Source: Sparassis latifolia (Eukaryota; Basidiomycota; Agaricomycetes; Polyporales; Sparassidaceae). From it: a stretch of DNA of 64,000 bases. Of the stretch, positions 21,616 to 33,699 are shown in pieces (position 1 is the stretch's first letter; every line of letters begins with the position of its first letter). Below the pieces are notes generated by a model. That model saw only the letters and a list, made by a program, of their open reading frames with translations, had not been told where the DNA came from and did no database searches. Location: NCBI GenBank assembly GCA_018466975.1, contig CM031556.1:4278001-4342000 (forward strand), written 5' to 3'. The translations under genes and the position numbers were made by a program.

Positions 21616-23333
21616 AAAGGTTCAGATTCCCCTTGCTTGCCTGACCTACTACGGTCTAAGGCATTCATTGTATCTGGCGACACTTGACGATATTGACGAT
21701 GACGATCTGTCGACCACGACTCTGATGATCGAAGATATTGACGATGGCTCCGACTCTGATGATCAAGATCTCTGACAATCCCCCAGTCCTGGATTAGACT
21801 TCGATGAATGACATTGACGATGACGGACACGACCACGAGCTGGATAGCTCACTGATAAGAATGGCAGAAGGATGGACAAGCAGTAGCAGGGACTATGCTA
21901 CGTGCTCTTACTCTTATGTCTTGATCACTACCGCTGACAATTCACGGTGAATGATGAACACCGACACTGAATGTCTACCCACCAGGGGTACACCCAATTC
22001 GGTTGCCAGGCACCGCTCGAGGTTACATCTGTAACTGAGGCTGCCGCTAGAGACAGACTGATCACTGATCCTCAGAGAGGGGTCTGTCTGAGAGACCAAT
22101 AGGCCGAGGAGGCTGAGGTAATCACTCTCGCAATCAGCAAGATGGTGCACAGGGTATGGTGCTTCGAGACAAGCAATGGGCTGTTTAGCCGACAACGAAT
22201 GAATCCGCGAAGCTGAAAGGTGGGCAACTCCAGGAGTACTAAGCCCCACATCATCGACGAAGGCTCTCAACGTTAAAGATACCTTATGACAAGAATGATT
22301 GAATGACAAGAAAGACAATCTCGACCGAACCCTCGATAATAGCTCTCGAGGCTAAACAAACCATTGCTCGAGTGGACATTCACTATCCACTATAAACAAA
22401 CGATAGATCTTAGCTGATGACACCTAGTGAGGCGAGTTGCCCAGGGTGCAGAAAGATTGACAACTCAAGTATCTTATGAGTTGATTGACAAGAAAGATTG
22501 TTGCCAAATGGCACTATCTCCGATGAAGGCCAAAGGCAATGATTAGCGCCAGAGGTTGGAATGACCAGCGTTATGAGCTCGAGGTCCCGATCAATGAATG
22601 CGGGAACTGAATACCCGAAGAATAAACCAGTTCGATTCTCTTGATGATGGACAGTGCCTGGGCCAGGGTACAACCCTGGGCCGGGGTACACGCAATATCA
22701 GTGGCTGACACACCACATCCGAAAATGAATGTCGATCATGGCTCTCGACATTAAAGAAACCAATCTGAAGACCTTGATGCAATAACAAAAAGGTCTGATT
22801 GATGAACGACGGCTAAAGGGAGGCTCCAATGAACGCAGCACTGGAAGGATATAAAGGTGAAGGGCACCACGGAGTTAACTGAAAGCAACATGATGACGAT
22901 GCCCGAGCCTAGGCCGAAGGCTCGAGGAGGCGAACTTTCATGCCTTTCAATGAACAACGAATTGAAGAAAGAAAGATTTGGAGGTTAACAGTATGCGACA
23001 CTCCAACCCGATGACAATATGGATATTGGCTCTCCATATAAACCAATGAACATTGAACGATATCTTATCGGAAGATGAATCGTGAGGGATTAAGTTCCCC
23101 GAACCTGACGAAGAAAGGGCACTGGCAACCCTTATAAACCAAGCCCCTGAGAAGGGCACGCTTTTCGAAACATGCGAGAGTTGTTCTCCGTGAATAGATG
23201 GCACTGATAAACAAGTACGATCGAAATCAACATAACTTGAATGGTCATTGCCAGATGGCATGACTTTGGACGGACACTGGTGATCCGTATAAATCAGCCT
23301 AATGGAAGCCTTCGACAAGGTGCTTTCCATGAC
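21616..23333. other. Left internal domain of the LTR element
   Basis: No coding domain is recognised on either strand. A GACGATGACGATCT-type and TCTGATGATC-type irregular repeat lies at 21690-21780. No tRNA-complementary primer-binding site was recognised right after the LTR, where the sequence is AAAGGTTCAGATTCCCC. Confidence 0.55.
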
Positions 23334-23340
23334 ATGCGAG

Positions 23341-23412
23341 CACACCTTTCAGTCATGTTACCTGAACTGAACTCCCATTTACCCTGACATTGTCATGAAC
23401 TGGACAGCCAGC
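23341..23412 (+). repeat. KDZ-4 left terminal inverted repeat
   Basis: 23371-23412 is the exact reverse complement of 43891-43932. The outer 30 bp match imperfectly, with the shared TTCAGTCATGTT block. Confidence 0.92.
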
Positions 23413-24790
23413 AGACGTCGGCCCATTGTCACCATGTTGACCTCTACCAGCAGTGGGCCCATACCTTTCATGTGTGGGATACTAGCAGTGGGCCCACCGC
23501 TAGTGTTCTTATCCCAGTGCTCGGCCCACTAGCAGGGCATATTACAGTGTTGTGACGTTAAGCAATGGGCCCACCGCCACAGGTCAGAGGGTGGGCTGAC
23601 GCCAGAGCATGTTATCGCCATCGATGGGCCCACTGCCAAAGTATGATCAATGAGCAGTGGGCCCATCGCCACGAGTGTAAGATGATGGATGGGCCCACCG
23701 CCAAAGGTCAGAGTGTTGGCCATGGCCAGAGCATGTTTGTCTGAGCAATCGGCCCACCGCCAAAGTATGACGAATGAGCAGTGGGCCGATCGCCCAGAGT
23801 GTAACCTGAAGGATGGGCCCACTGCCAAAGGTTAGAGGGTTGACGATTGCCAGAGCATGTTATCGCCAGCAATCGGCCCATCGCCAAAGCACCCTCAGTG
23901 AGGGCCTTACTGCAAGCACCCATGGGATAGGTCATCGCCAGGACATGTTTCCGCCAGCAATCGGCCCACCGCCAAAGGTCAGAGTGTTGGCCATGGCCAG
24001 AGCATGTTTGTCTGAGCAATCGGCCCACCGCCAGAGTATGACGAATGAGATGACGGATGGGCCCACCGCCAAAGGTCAGAGTGTTGGCCATGGCCAGAGC
24101 ATGTTTGTCTGAGCAATCGGCCCACCGCCAAAGTATGACGAATGAGCAGTGGGCCGATCGCCCAGAGTGTAACCTGAAGGATGGGCCCACCGCCAAAGGT
24201 TAGAGGGTTGACGATTGCCAGAGCATGTTATCGCCAGCAGTCGGCCCATCGCCAAAGCACCCTCAGTGAGGGCCTTACTGCAAGCACCCATGGGATAGGT
24301 CATCGCCAGGACATGTTTCCGCCAGCAATTGGCCCACCGCCAAAAGCCAGTGGGTTGGCCAACGCCAGAGCATGTTATCGCCAGCAATCGGCCCACCGCC
24401 AAAGGCCAGTGGGTTGACGATCACCAGGATATGTCATCGCCACCAATGGGCCCATTGTCACATACAGCCCTGCAGTTTCCGGGCGCATTGGTGGTGATGA
24501 CGTGCTCTGGTGATCGCCAATCCTCTGACCTTTGCCGGTGGGCCCATCACTCACCAGCACTCATGGCGGAGGGCCAATTGGTGGCGAAAACACGGCTTGG
24601 CGATGGCCAACCCTCTGACCCTTGGCAGTGGGCCCTTTGCTGGCGGAGCGATATTCCCATGCAGTGAAGCTTTCACTCAGGTCCTTTGGCGATGGGCCAA
24701 TTGCTGGCAACAACATGCCTTGGTGATGGCGAGCGCAGTCCGCCCATCTCAAGAGTACACTGGAGGAGCGATGGGCTTTAGAGCTTAGTG
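23413..24790. repeat. KDZ-4 left subterminal tandem array
   Basis: Units of about 50-65 bp centred on GGCCCACCGCCAAAGG, spaced by CCAGAGCATGTTATCGCCAG or TCTGAGCAATC variants. A higher-order direct repeat of about 365 bp is visible (from about 23688 and from about 24056). The reverse complement of the core reads GGCGGTGGGCCGATTGCTCA, the same as the right-end array. Open frames in it (MAVGPSFRLHSGRS and similar) are repeat artefacts. Confidence 0.88.
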
Positions 24791-24883
24791 ATGCAGAAGT
24801 GAATGTATCCATTTTGTACTGGTATACAAGCTGTTACATAGCGGTCATATATTGCTAACACCAAAACGCTCAAAGACACTAGT

Positions 24884-26309
24884 TCAGTTGCTGCGATACG
24901 CCTCGCCACGAATGTCCCTCAGAATGTACCCCATTTGGAACACGGTCGAGCTGGCATTGAGGTTCGCAATGTGCATATCCTCAGTGAGGTTGAGCTCACG
25001 CTGAAGACGTACAATGCGCTCCCGCAACATGGCGCGACGACGACTAACCGCAAAGCTATCACCTTCGTCATCGTCCACTATGAATAAGGTCAACATCAGA
25101 CTGAAGGTTGCCAGGGATGCACTCACTGGAACTGTCTGCCTCTGCTGCGATCTGCGCAAACGATCTACCGAGGCGGGCCACTTGTGAGCCAGAAGCGGCA
25201 TTCGTCTCTCCAGGGACTGCCATTGGCAGCAGCTGTGTGGTATCTGGGAATAAGCCTGGAACCTGTTCCCAATGGGTGGGACGATGGATCGGCAGCTCAT
25301 CTGGAAGTGCTGCCAGACTTGGCATCCTGGAAGTAACAGTGACTGGCTCGATGCTGCCTTTCATATAGTGAATGACAGGTGCATCGTGGCGGAAATTGCT
25401 GTCATCGAAAGTGCGAGCTGGCGAGTGAGAGGGCGCCGATGGCGGAGGTGGTGGACTTAAAACATCGTCCAACAAAGGCCGCCTCTTTGGAGGCGAAGTG
25501 CTGGGACTATTTAGCCACCGGACCTGGCTACGCACAGGCGTCGCGCCAGGGCTGTCTATCACCAGAGCTCGCCGTCGTCCTGGCGTGGCAGGAGGACTAT
25601 TGTCAAAGTCCAGCAGTTTCGGCACTGGTTCCGCGTCAAGTGTCTCGTCCACCAGCATGCCCCTCGCCATCGGCGTACTTGCTTGACTATCGAAGTGGAT
25701 GGATGTACGTGGTGTAGCGTCAAGGGGCTCAGCGATGAGCGATCGTCGAGGGAGTTGGGAGGTGTCAGGAGTGCGAAAGTCGAAAGTGTGAGCTGGTGGA
25801 GGAAGGGGAGTAGCTTCCAACAGGGCGCGTCGAGGGATTGGCGAGATGCCAGGAGTGTCGAAGTCGAACATTCCACCGGGCGCAGTGGGGGTGGAATCTG
25901 AGATGAGTGCACGCCTATGGATTGGCGAACTGCCACGACTTTCATCCCAAGCTGGCGCCAGAGGGTCAGGAATAAGTGCGCGACTTCCCTCCACAGGCGC
26001 CACAGATCCAGATGACGCCTGTACCTTTGGCGAGGCGTGGCGGTGAAGATGCTCATGTGGCGAGTTGGATGGTGCAAATGGAGCTGCCAGGGATGGGGTA
26101 GTGTGGCGGGGCGTGAGGGGTGTCTGAGAAGCAGAGTGGAGAGGCAAGGAGATCTGGGCAGATCCAGGAGAGTCAAGGAGATCCGAAATGAGTGGACGAC
26201 GGGGCTCAGCGATACTATCCTCCTCATCCGACTCGCCCATCGTAATGTCCAGCGTGTCAGGAGGTTCCGCGTCACTGGCCATGGCAGGTAGATTGTGGCG
26301 AGCAGACAA
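24884..26309 (-). CDS. KDZ-4 proline/serine-rich protein with RRALI repeats
   Basis: This two-exon minus-strand gene has a 413-residue main frame from the ATG at 26309. A 49-nt intron (25078-25126, GTGAGTGC..TTCATAG) joins ..ADSS in frame to MDDDEGDSFAVSRRRAML and a basic, coiled-coil-like C-terminus (LRERIVRLQRELNLTEDM), ending at 24884. The middle holds at least seven degenerate repeats of about 25-30 residues around RRALI(S/A)(D/E), interspersed with short acidic and Phe/Asp motifs (FDFDTP, FDFRTP). A second in-frame ATG ten codons in is an alternative start. No domain family is recognised. It looks intact, unlike its neighbours. It is probably disordered; a structural or DNA-binding role in transposition is possible but unproven. 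Confidence 0.7.
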
Positions 26310-26651
26310 GTCTTCGATCAGTCCTGGATCGCGGGAGATCAGTTGTAGAAAGGGGATTGATATGACATAGAAAGGTCAGATAACATCACAAAGGAGTCAG
26401 ATTCCACAAGGAGAGCAATAGAACTTACTGTTGGGAGCCATGAGAACTTGCAGCAGGTCACACTGACCTTGAGAGACTTGAGAAATCGCGCAAGTCCAGC
26501 GATCACGTGTTTTGCACGTGGTCGCGTGGCGTGTGAAGTTGAACTTGGTGCAGATCGCGTCTGCCAGCTCATAGCGTCGTCTGCTCCGCCTCCGCTGTAC
26601 TGCAACCTCTGCTTTTGAAACACCCTCACGCTTTCTTCTGCCAAGCTCGCC

Positions 26652-29600
26652 ATGACTCTGGATATCGACCCCAACTATGTTCTGCAGGCCGCGCGACTGA
26701 CGGCCATTGTTGCAGCGGCGCCTCGCCAGGACGACCCTCGCTATTCGGACTGGGAGGCGAGGATTTACCTCGAAGTGGTAAGTCATCGGTCGCAGGTCTG
26801 GCATACCCTCACCGAATATGCCACACAGAGTCGGCTTGAAAAGAGTTTCCCGCAGCCCTTGAAGTCGTTGAGGATGCCTGGCATCGTCATCAGTGCGTTG
26901 CTGGAATTCACCCGGGCGTACCAGCAGAAGGCCCTGGCGCGGCTGGACCACATATCGAACGACGACGAGAGGATATACAAGAGGTACCCTCTGGCTGTGC
27001 GCGAGTATGGGGAGTGTGAGGACCTGGGAAGGCAGTGGTGGACTGAAGGTGAGTCACAAGCGTTGTGAGGCGTCGAGCGACACACTGACTGCACCAGATC
27101 CATATTGCAAGCTGCCACCGGTGAAGAGTACACCAGCGGAGGGCTGGGGCAATGTGCCAGCCGATGACAACACCCTGAGACGTGGCGTGGAGGACCTGGC
27201 GACCGGGAACCTCGTCACCAAGGGGAAAGGCAAGGAGAGAGCTGACAAGGAAGTCAGGACAGGCATGGTGGGTGAGCGTATCGTCCACGTGGAGGTGGGG
27301 GAGAACAAGGGAAAGGGCAAGAGCAAGGAGAAGGCACAGGGGAAGGCGGCACATGCGATGAGTGAGGAAGAGGATGGGGAGAGGGAGAGGGAGAGGAGCA
27401 GGAGGCAGGAGGCGAGGACGGCGGCGATGCCGACAGTGGCGAGGACGACGATGCCGACAAAGATGATGACGATGAGATGGCGGAAGGCGTGCGGGTGCAG
27501 GCCAGCCCGAATCCATCGAGTCGATGCGGCGTCGCCCCTCCGCCAACTGCCAGACCAATATCGATCTCGCCAGCTGCCCCATCACTCCGAAAGCGCAAGG
27601 CGGTCATCACAGAGTCGAGTGAGGAGAGTGAGAATGAGGAGGCGGCTCCGAAGGCGAAGCGGATGAAGCCGATCGAGTCGCAAAGGAGAAAGGCGAGGCC
27701 CGACCACCTCTGGCGAGCGCAGCGTGCGCAGAAGAGGATGGCGCAGACCGAGGTGGAGGGCTCGAAGGTGAGCACGAAGAAGAGCGGGAAGAGGAAGGCG
27801 AAGGAGTCAAGCGATGAAGAGGAAGTACCGACCGTCAAGCCGCCAAAGAAGAAGCGTGCGGACGAAGGAATACAAGAGCAAGGAGTTCATCGAAAGCGAA
27901 GACGAGACTCCGACACCGCGCCTTCAATCTACCGCCAAGACCGCGAAGGGGACTGTAACGACGGTGTTGCGAAGACGAACGCCCCTGCCAAACCTGTCAA
28001 ACAGACAACGACGCGGTGGGCACATGCAACAGATTCGGTGAGTAACGATCTTGTGAGACATTGACCTGTGCTAATGTTCCTGCAGCTCGTCCCTTGCGTT
28101 GGCTGCCAGGAGAAAGAGTGGCCATGCAAGCTCAACACCGCCAACTTCGGTCGCTGCCTCGAATGTGCAGCACGAGGCGTCAGTTGCAGCATCGCGCCGA
28201 GGAACACGGATGGCGTGCCCCTGCGAGAAACTCACACACCACAGCGTGAGTTCCAAGAGATGTGCGCAGCGCTGGTGGTAGAGGGCAAGCCACTGCCCGT
28301 CGCCACCTCCATACGACGTCAAGGTCGACTCCGATGAGCCCGGCGGTGCAGAACCCATGGTCATGGGGCGTCGAGCGCAAGCCGCCGAAGAAGACCAAGA
28401 CGCGCAATGCTGCAGCATCCAGCTCCATGGTCAAGGGTGGCGAGGAGGTCGAGGCGACGAAGCAGAAGGCGACCGTCACGCGCTATGAAGCCAACGCTGA
28501 AGGCGAGGCCTCGGTGGAGAAATCGTCGAAGTCCAAGCGCGCCACCAAGTCCGCCACCGCCACTGGAGCTGTGGCTCTGTCCAACTCTGGCGAGTCGCCA
28601 ACTCTGGCGAGGTCTCCAAGTCTGGCGCGCCTGCCAAGTCTGGTGCGGTCGCCAAACCTGGCGAAGGTAAGAAATCAGGACCCAAGCCAAAGCCGGTGAG
28701 GAGCCAAAACTCAGGTGCGCAAGATGGTGGCGAGGTCACCAGGACCTCAGTACGTGAGGCGGATGAGGTCCCGCCTGCCAAGTCTGTTGCGAAGGAGGCG
28801 GGCAGATGACAAGGAGTGGCGATGGGAGGTCGCTCGGGCCCAATGGTGCCCGTGATCACCAGGAAGGCGGCGAGTGCTCGAAGGCAGCAGCCAAGATGCC
28901 TCTGGCGGAAGCGATGGCATGGAGGAAGCCGCCAGGCTGGCAATGGAGGCGGTGCGGGCTATGGCCTTCCAAACAGGGCCAGCTGCTCCGCCGCAAGCTA
29001 GCAGCAGCAAGCGCATGCTGACACCAGTCGCCGACGAACCAGAGGATGTGCCAGAGTATCAGGCAGAGGTGGCGGAGGATGAGGTAAGCAGGACATCTTG
29101 TCGCAGCTGGAGTCGATGTAACCATGAAACAGCGCGCGTCCTTGGAGCGGCCACACGACGATCGGCGGCGTTCGCTGCTGATGCCCCATGAGACGAGCGC
29201 AGGAGCTGCCGAGGTGGCACAGGAGGTGGCGCCCTCCTGGAGATATCCAAGGCGTCGAAGGAGCGAAGTCCTCCACATTGGCGAAGGCAGGACATCTCGA
29301 TGAAGGCGAAGGCCAGCTAAGAGGCGCCCCACTGGACCGCAATGCAGCGAAGAAGGAGGCGGAGGCGAAAAGGGATGCGAAGGCGAACCGCCTCAGAGCA
29401 GTGCCTCCGACCAGCAAGGGTAAGTGCGCCCGCCACAGCTTCGAATCCATGCAGCGCTGACCAGGGATACAGCACCCCACTTGCGCGACGTCCAGCGAGT
29501 GTCTACAGGAAGTCGCTCCGGTGAGCGAGGCGACACCCCAGTGGCGAAGAAACCTCGCAGTCATCCAGCGATGACTGCGCGGTGTGCCGAGTTGCGACAG

Positions 29601-30245
29601 GAGTTCCTGGCGCACAAGGATGGGATGGAAGTCAATTCCAGGAGAGGATGGCGGACCTCAACACCGTCAAGGCAGAGATCACAGCGGCACTCCAGCGAAT
29701 CAACCCGCCATCCGCATTTCAAGAAAATGCCCGGAGCATTCGCGAAGAGGTCAAGTTGGCCATGGAGGAGTTTCGCAGGCGGTCACCATCGAGCTTCAGG
29801 AGGCGTGAAGTTGGCGGTGGCGGATCTCGTCGCCAAGCGACATTGCCTGCCAGAGCTCAAGGAGAAGGTCAACAGGTTGGAGCAAGGCGCGAACCAGGCG
29901 GTGAGCCAAGCGGACGTCGACAAGCTGCAGGGCGAATGGCGACCTCCGTCATTCGATGGAGCTCCAGGCAGCGCGGTCAGACAGCATGGAGAAGGAGCTC
30001 AGGTCTTCGGCGGCAGAGGCGATCGCTCAGCGAGCAAGCTGGAGATGGAATTGGCGCTCGCCAAAGAGGATTCGATGGCGGTGGCGGCGTCCGCTTTGGA
30101 TGAAGCGAAGAAGGTGGGGAAGGAGGTGGCGGCGGCGAGAGAAACCTCGCTGGTGGCGAAGTCTCTGGGCGCATTCGAGAGAAGGTCGACTCCGCCATGG
30201 TCTTCACCGCCTTTCGCCCAGATAGCCACAATGTGTAGTCATTAG
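26652..30245 (+). pseudogene. KDZ-4 cysteine-cluster and coiled-coil protein
   Basis: The N-terminus starts MTLDIDPNYVLQAARLTAI (ATG 26652). A GTGAGT..CACCAG intron near 27050-27098 leads to PYCKLPPVKS. Long acidic and basic low-complexity follows. A later intron (GTGAGTAACG..CCTGCAG, about 28038-28085) leads to LVPCVGCQEKEWPC, CLECAARGVSC: a CxxC..C..CxxC..C cluster likely to bind zinc. The C-terminal part from about 29650 is heptad-rich coiled coil (KLEMELALAKEDSMAVAAS). Frames must shift at the GAGAGGGAGAGGGAGAGG run (about 27380) and several times after 28300. The layout (N-terminal domain, NLS-rich tract, zinc cluster, coiled coil) suggests a nuclear protein. Confidence 0.55.
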
Positions 30246-30454
30246 AGTATTGATATACATGCTTTTTAACCTAGCATGGAATCTCCATGCACTCGATTCG
30301 CCACCGCCACTCCAAGTCAACTGAATGCCTGCTGAAGTTCTCGCCAACTCCCCTCGCCATTGCCACCATCTCCATGGCTTTACCTATGTAGATCTATGGG
30401 TCACATTAAACAATGTGGAAGCCTACGAGTCTACTTTGAACTGGAGTTATATTG

Positions 30455-33400
30455 TCAAGGTCTGGTGCCGCCACTGCGGGTCTTGCGACCTGCGCCAACT
30501 TGGCCACTCTCTTTCACTTTGGTGGCTGCTTTCCCCAGACGGACCGGCTTCAGCTTGGTTTCTCCCTTGTCCTTGACCTCCGGGGTCTGAGGCAGAGCTC
30601 GTCTTCGCTTTGCGGGAGGCTTGTCACCATCATCCGAGTCCTCGGCCCTCGCATTCTTCTTCCTCGGCGAGGCCACTACCAACTCGTCCCGAGTACCACG
30701 TCCACGCTTCCGAGGTGGCGGATTGTCTTCGCCAGAGCTGTCTTCGCCATCGGGCTCGGGACGTGCTGGTTGACGTTTCCGCTTTGGATCAGGAAGCTTC
30801 TTCAAATCTTTCACAGCTCCTAGTGGATGCTGACTGCGGGTATTCTTGGCAGGCGACTCATCCATCGCTTGCGCTGACTGCGAGTGATCCTGCCGGGATA
30901 TTACTCTGAAGGGCATCGGTGATCGACCTTCCCTGGAGCGCTTTGGCTTGACCTGACGGACGGTCTTCCGTGGCTGCGGCCTTCCTCGTCTTAGGTATAA
31001 ACGGAGGCGGTGGCGGTCGTTCAGCACCACTGCTAGGTGCGGACAAGTGTGCATCGTCCTCTTCGCCACCTTGTGGGGCACCGCGTATGGCAGGCTTGCT
31101 CACTGGCTTCACCATGGCATGGGTGACGTTCCCTTCCACCATGTCCAAGGTAATGATCTCGCAACAGCGAAGCAGCTGCTCTACTGTGTCAAATGAGATC
31201 GCCGAGTTCACCACATAGTCGGGAAGGTTGGTCGGTTCGCCCTCCTCAATGAACTGAGATCGTGTGAGGTCCCTCAGCGCCATACCAATCACGAGTGCAG
31301 ATTGTTGTACGCCCTGTGGATGTAAGAACCGATATTTTGTCAGCCATGGTTTGTCGCCCAACCAGTTCTCGACGATGTCAAAGTTGTCCACCGCATGAAA
31401 TGACGGCGGGAGGTAGCGCTGGCCATACGACCATTCGCTCCAGGGAATCGGATCATACCTGGCGAAACGATACACCTGGGGCTATATGACGGATGATCAA
31501 TAGTGTATATGAATCCCCACGAAAGGAGCTCACCACAGTCGCAATCTTGACTTGCTTCAGCATATCCTGGTATCGCGGTTCGACGGAAAGGGTGGCGAGA
31601 AACACGTCTCTCCTTTTGACGAGGTGGGGCACAGTACTCCCCACAGTACTCCCGCCAGTGAGACGCGGGGCTCGGCCTTGAAGCTCAAGCCTGAGCTCCT
31701 TTGTACTGGGCTCCAGTTCACTCCATGCTTCATCGGTCTCCTCTGTGTCAAATCTGTGCAGTTCGCCCAGAGGAAGGTCTTGGAGACCTCGCTTTGCCTT
31801 CGTCTTGGCACCGCCGCTACCACTCGCTTGAGGTGCACCGCCATTGTTAGCCTTACGTCCATTGGTGGTGGCGACTGCCTTGCCCTTCGCTTTATTCGCA
31901 ATCACGCTCTCGCCATCCCCTGAATCTTCATCGCTGGCCGTATCTTCTTCGGAAGCCATGCTGGGTATATCTGGCGAACTCCGATCAGAGTCTTGGCTGC
32001 TTCTGGCATCATCTTCCGAGTCGTATGCATCTTTCGTCTTGCGTTTCGCCCACGCCTTTGGCTCCGCCAGGCGCTTTGCCCTTTGTCGCCTTCGATGCCG
32101 CCTTTCCCGTGACCTTGCGCACAGGTTTACCCTTCTTCTTCGCCTTCCCGCCTTCTTGGTGTGAGTGCTTCTTGGACCTCATGTTCAGATCCTTCTTCTA
32201 ATGCCTGTGCTGATCCGTCAAGTGGTGGAAGAGGATCATACTTAGCGGGAGCAGCTTCGCCATCCTTGTCGAAGTACTGGGTGAATCGCATGGTCTGCTC
32301 AGGTCCATGTTCCTCTTGGCGTGCCCGCCAGTGGTCGAGGAGGGCACGAGCGGGAACACTTGTCATCTTTGAGGATCGATCCACTGGAAGTTCTCAGGTA
32401 GCATCTCCGCTGGAATAACCTCATTGATGTCGTCTATGCTGTTCAGCCGTCCATGGCGACTTGCAGTTCGAACACCCTTCGCCAATGCTGTAAACTGGTC
32501 AGCATCTCTCAACACCAGTGGGAGTGTCATACCGTAGTGATGATTCATGAAGTCTCGAACTTGTACCTTCATCACCTTGAGAGCGCTTCGCCATACCTTC
32601 GGGCACCGGCGGGAGCAGAGGAAAACCGTTGGCCGTCAACTGAATCTTGTCCATGGCCGCATGCAATCGGCAGGTGTCTTCTTCACCGTCACCGTAGTCT
32701 CAGTCACACCTAAGGAATCAGGTCAGTGTGCCAGCGACAATGCAACTGAGGTCTTCTTACCGTATTCGCCTTTGGCCCACTCAGAGAACACCTTTGCTAG
32801 AGGCTGGTAAGCACGCAGCCACCCAGGATAGGCCCCGAATGGAGTTCCATTGGTGATGGCGTGGTTGACCTCCACCCTTCACTCGGGGGTTAGCAGATGG
32901 CGACAGTCGGACGGTCTACGCTCACATCTCTACCTTCAGACTCCCCGCTTCCTTCGGATATGCTAGCATGAATGCCATGCGAATGCCCATGGTGTCCCAC
33001 ATAGTCTTGGCAAACTTCTTCAGATATTGCATCATTCGCTGCTCCCTCAGCCTGTCTTAGGTCAGGATTTGCCTTATGCTATGTGACAGGAGGTACGCAC
33101 TTCATTTTCGTCTTATCATCCAGAGTGCCATTGCGCCAACTTTCCGCCTTTTCCTCATACACCTTCTGCTCACATTGCAACCCTTATCTGCCGCGAGTGC
33201 TCGCACGGCCTCAGTCACCTTGTCCCTCTCCAGCGCATCCCACACCTTGAAGGCATTGGGCTTGCCAGAAACATGCATACGCTTTTTCGTCGCTTTCTCC
33301 TGCACATGGCGGGCGTGGTTATTGAGCCACTCTCGGATTTTCTGCAGTGAGAGTTAGTGGGGACCTCACAGACATGAAACACTGCTCACAGTTTCCACAA

Positions 33401-33692
33401 TGATGTCGTCATAATTTGACGTGTCGACAAACTGTGTCTTCAGCTTCTGGCGCAAGCTCTGAACCAGAGTCTTGCGTCCCTTGGCATCTGCCGTGTCATA
33501 AGACCGCAGCTTCTCAGAGAGTATGGGCTGATGCTCCGTCAAAATTACAAATCTCGCTGGCATGCTTTCTTGATGTCGAGGATGAGATTTTTGTGTTGGG
33601 AGCAGTGAAGGGGTCGATAGTTCAGCGGGCAGCGCTCTGTCCATTTCCTCGTCGGCCGCCCACAACTCAACATGCACGTGCTGATGGCCCAT
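30455..33692 (-). pseudogene. KDZ-4 multi-exon unknown protein
   Basis: The first exon runs from about 33692 to 33390. A clear 48-nt intron (33342-33389, GTGAGC..CTGCAG) follows, giving in-frame IVET-KIREWLNNHARHVQEK. A frameshift near 33180 is needed to continue into RRMQ-like LREQRMMQYLKKFAKTMWD, then VNHAITNGTPFGAYPGWLRA (about 32870-32820), FPLLPPVPEGM, VRDFMNHHYGMTLPL, and HWRARQEEHGPEQTMRF. An acidic linker leads to a second clear 52-nt intron (31482-31533), joining ..QVKIATV to PQVYRFARYDPIPWSEWSYG. The C-terminus is Arg/Lys/Pro-rich (KRKRQPARPEPDGEDSSGED). I recognise the general style of basidiomycete element-borne hypothetical proteins, but no named domain. Confidence 0.6.
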
Positions 33693-33699
33693 TTGGGCT

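Noticed and set aside
21616..21640. GGTTCAGATTCC resembling a tRNA B box just after the left LTR
   Set aside because: No A box, no cloverleaf and wrong strand for a primer-binding site; judged chance.
22947..23345. Minus-strand frames in the LTR internal domain
   Set aside because: No retroelement motif (no D-D-E, YxDD or CCHC) and no conserved-looking segment; treated as non-coding.
23529..24812. Frames of up to 162 codons on both strands in the left array (e.g. MAVGPSFRLHSGRS)
   Set aside because: Repeat artefacts of the GGCCCACCGCC array; same sequence is read in two frames and both strands.
25068..26309. Plus-strand frames opposite the proline-rich gene
   Set aside because: Shadows of a GC-rich, repeat-bearing minus-strand gene whose splice junction closes in frame.
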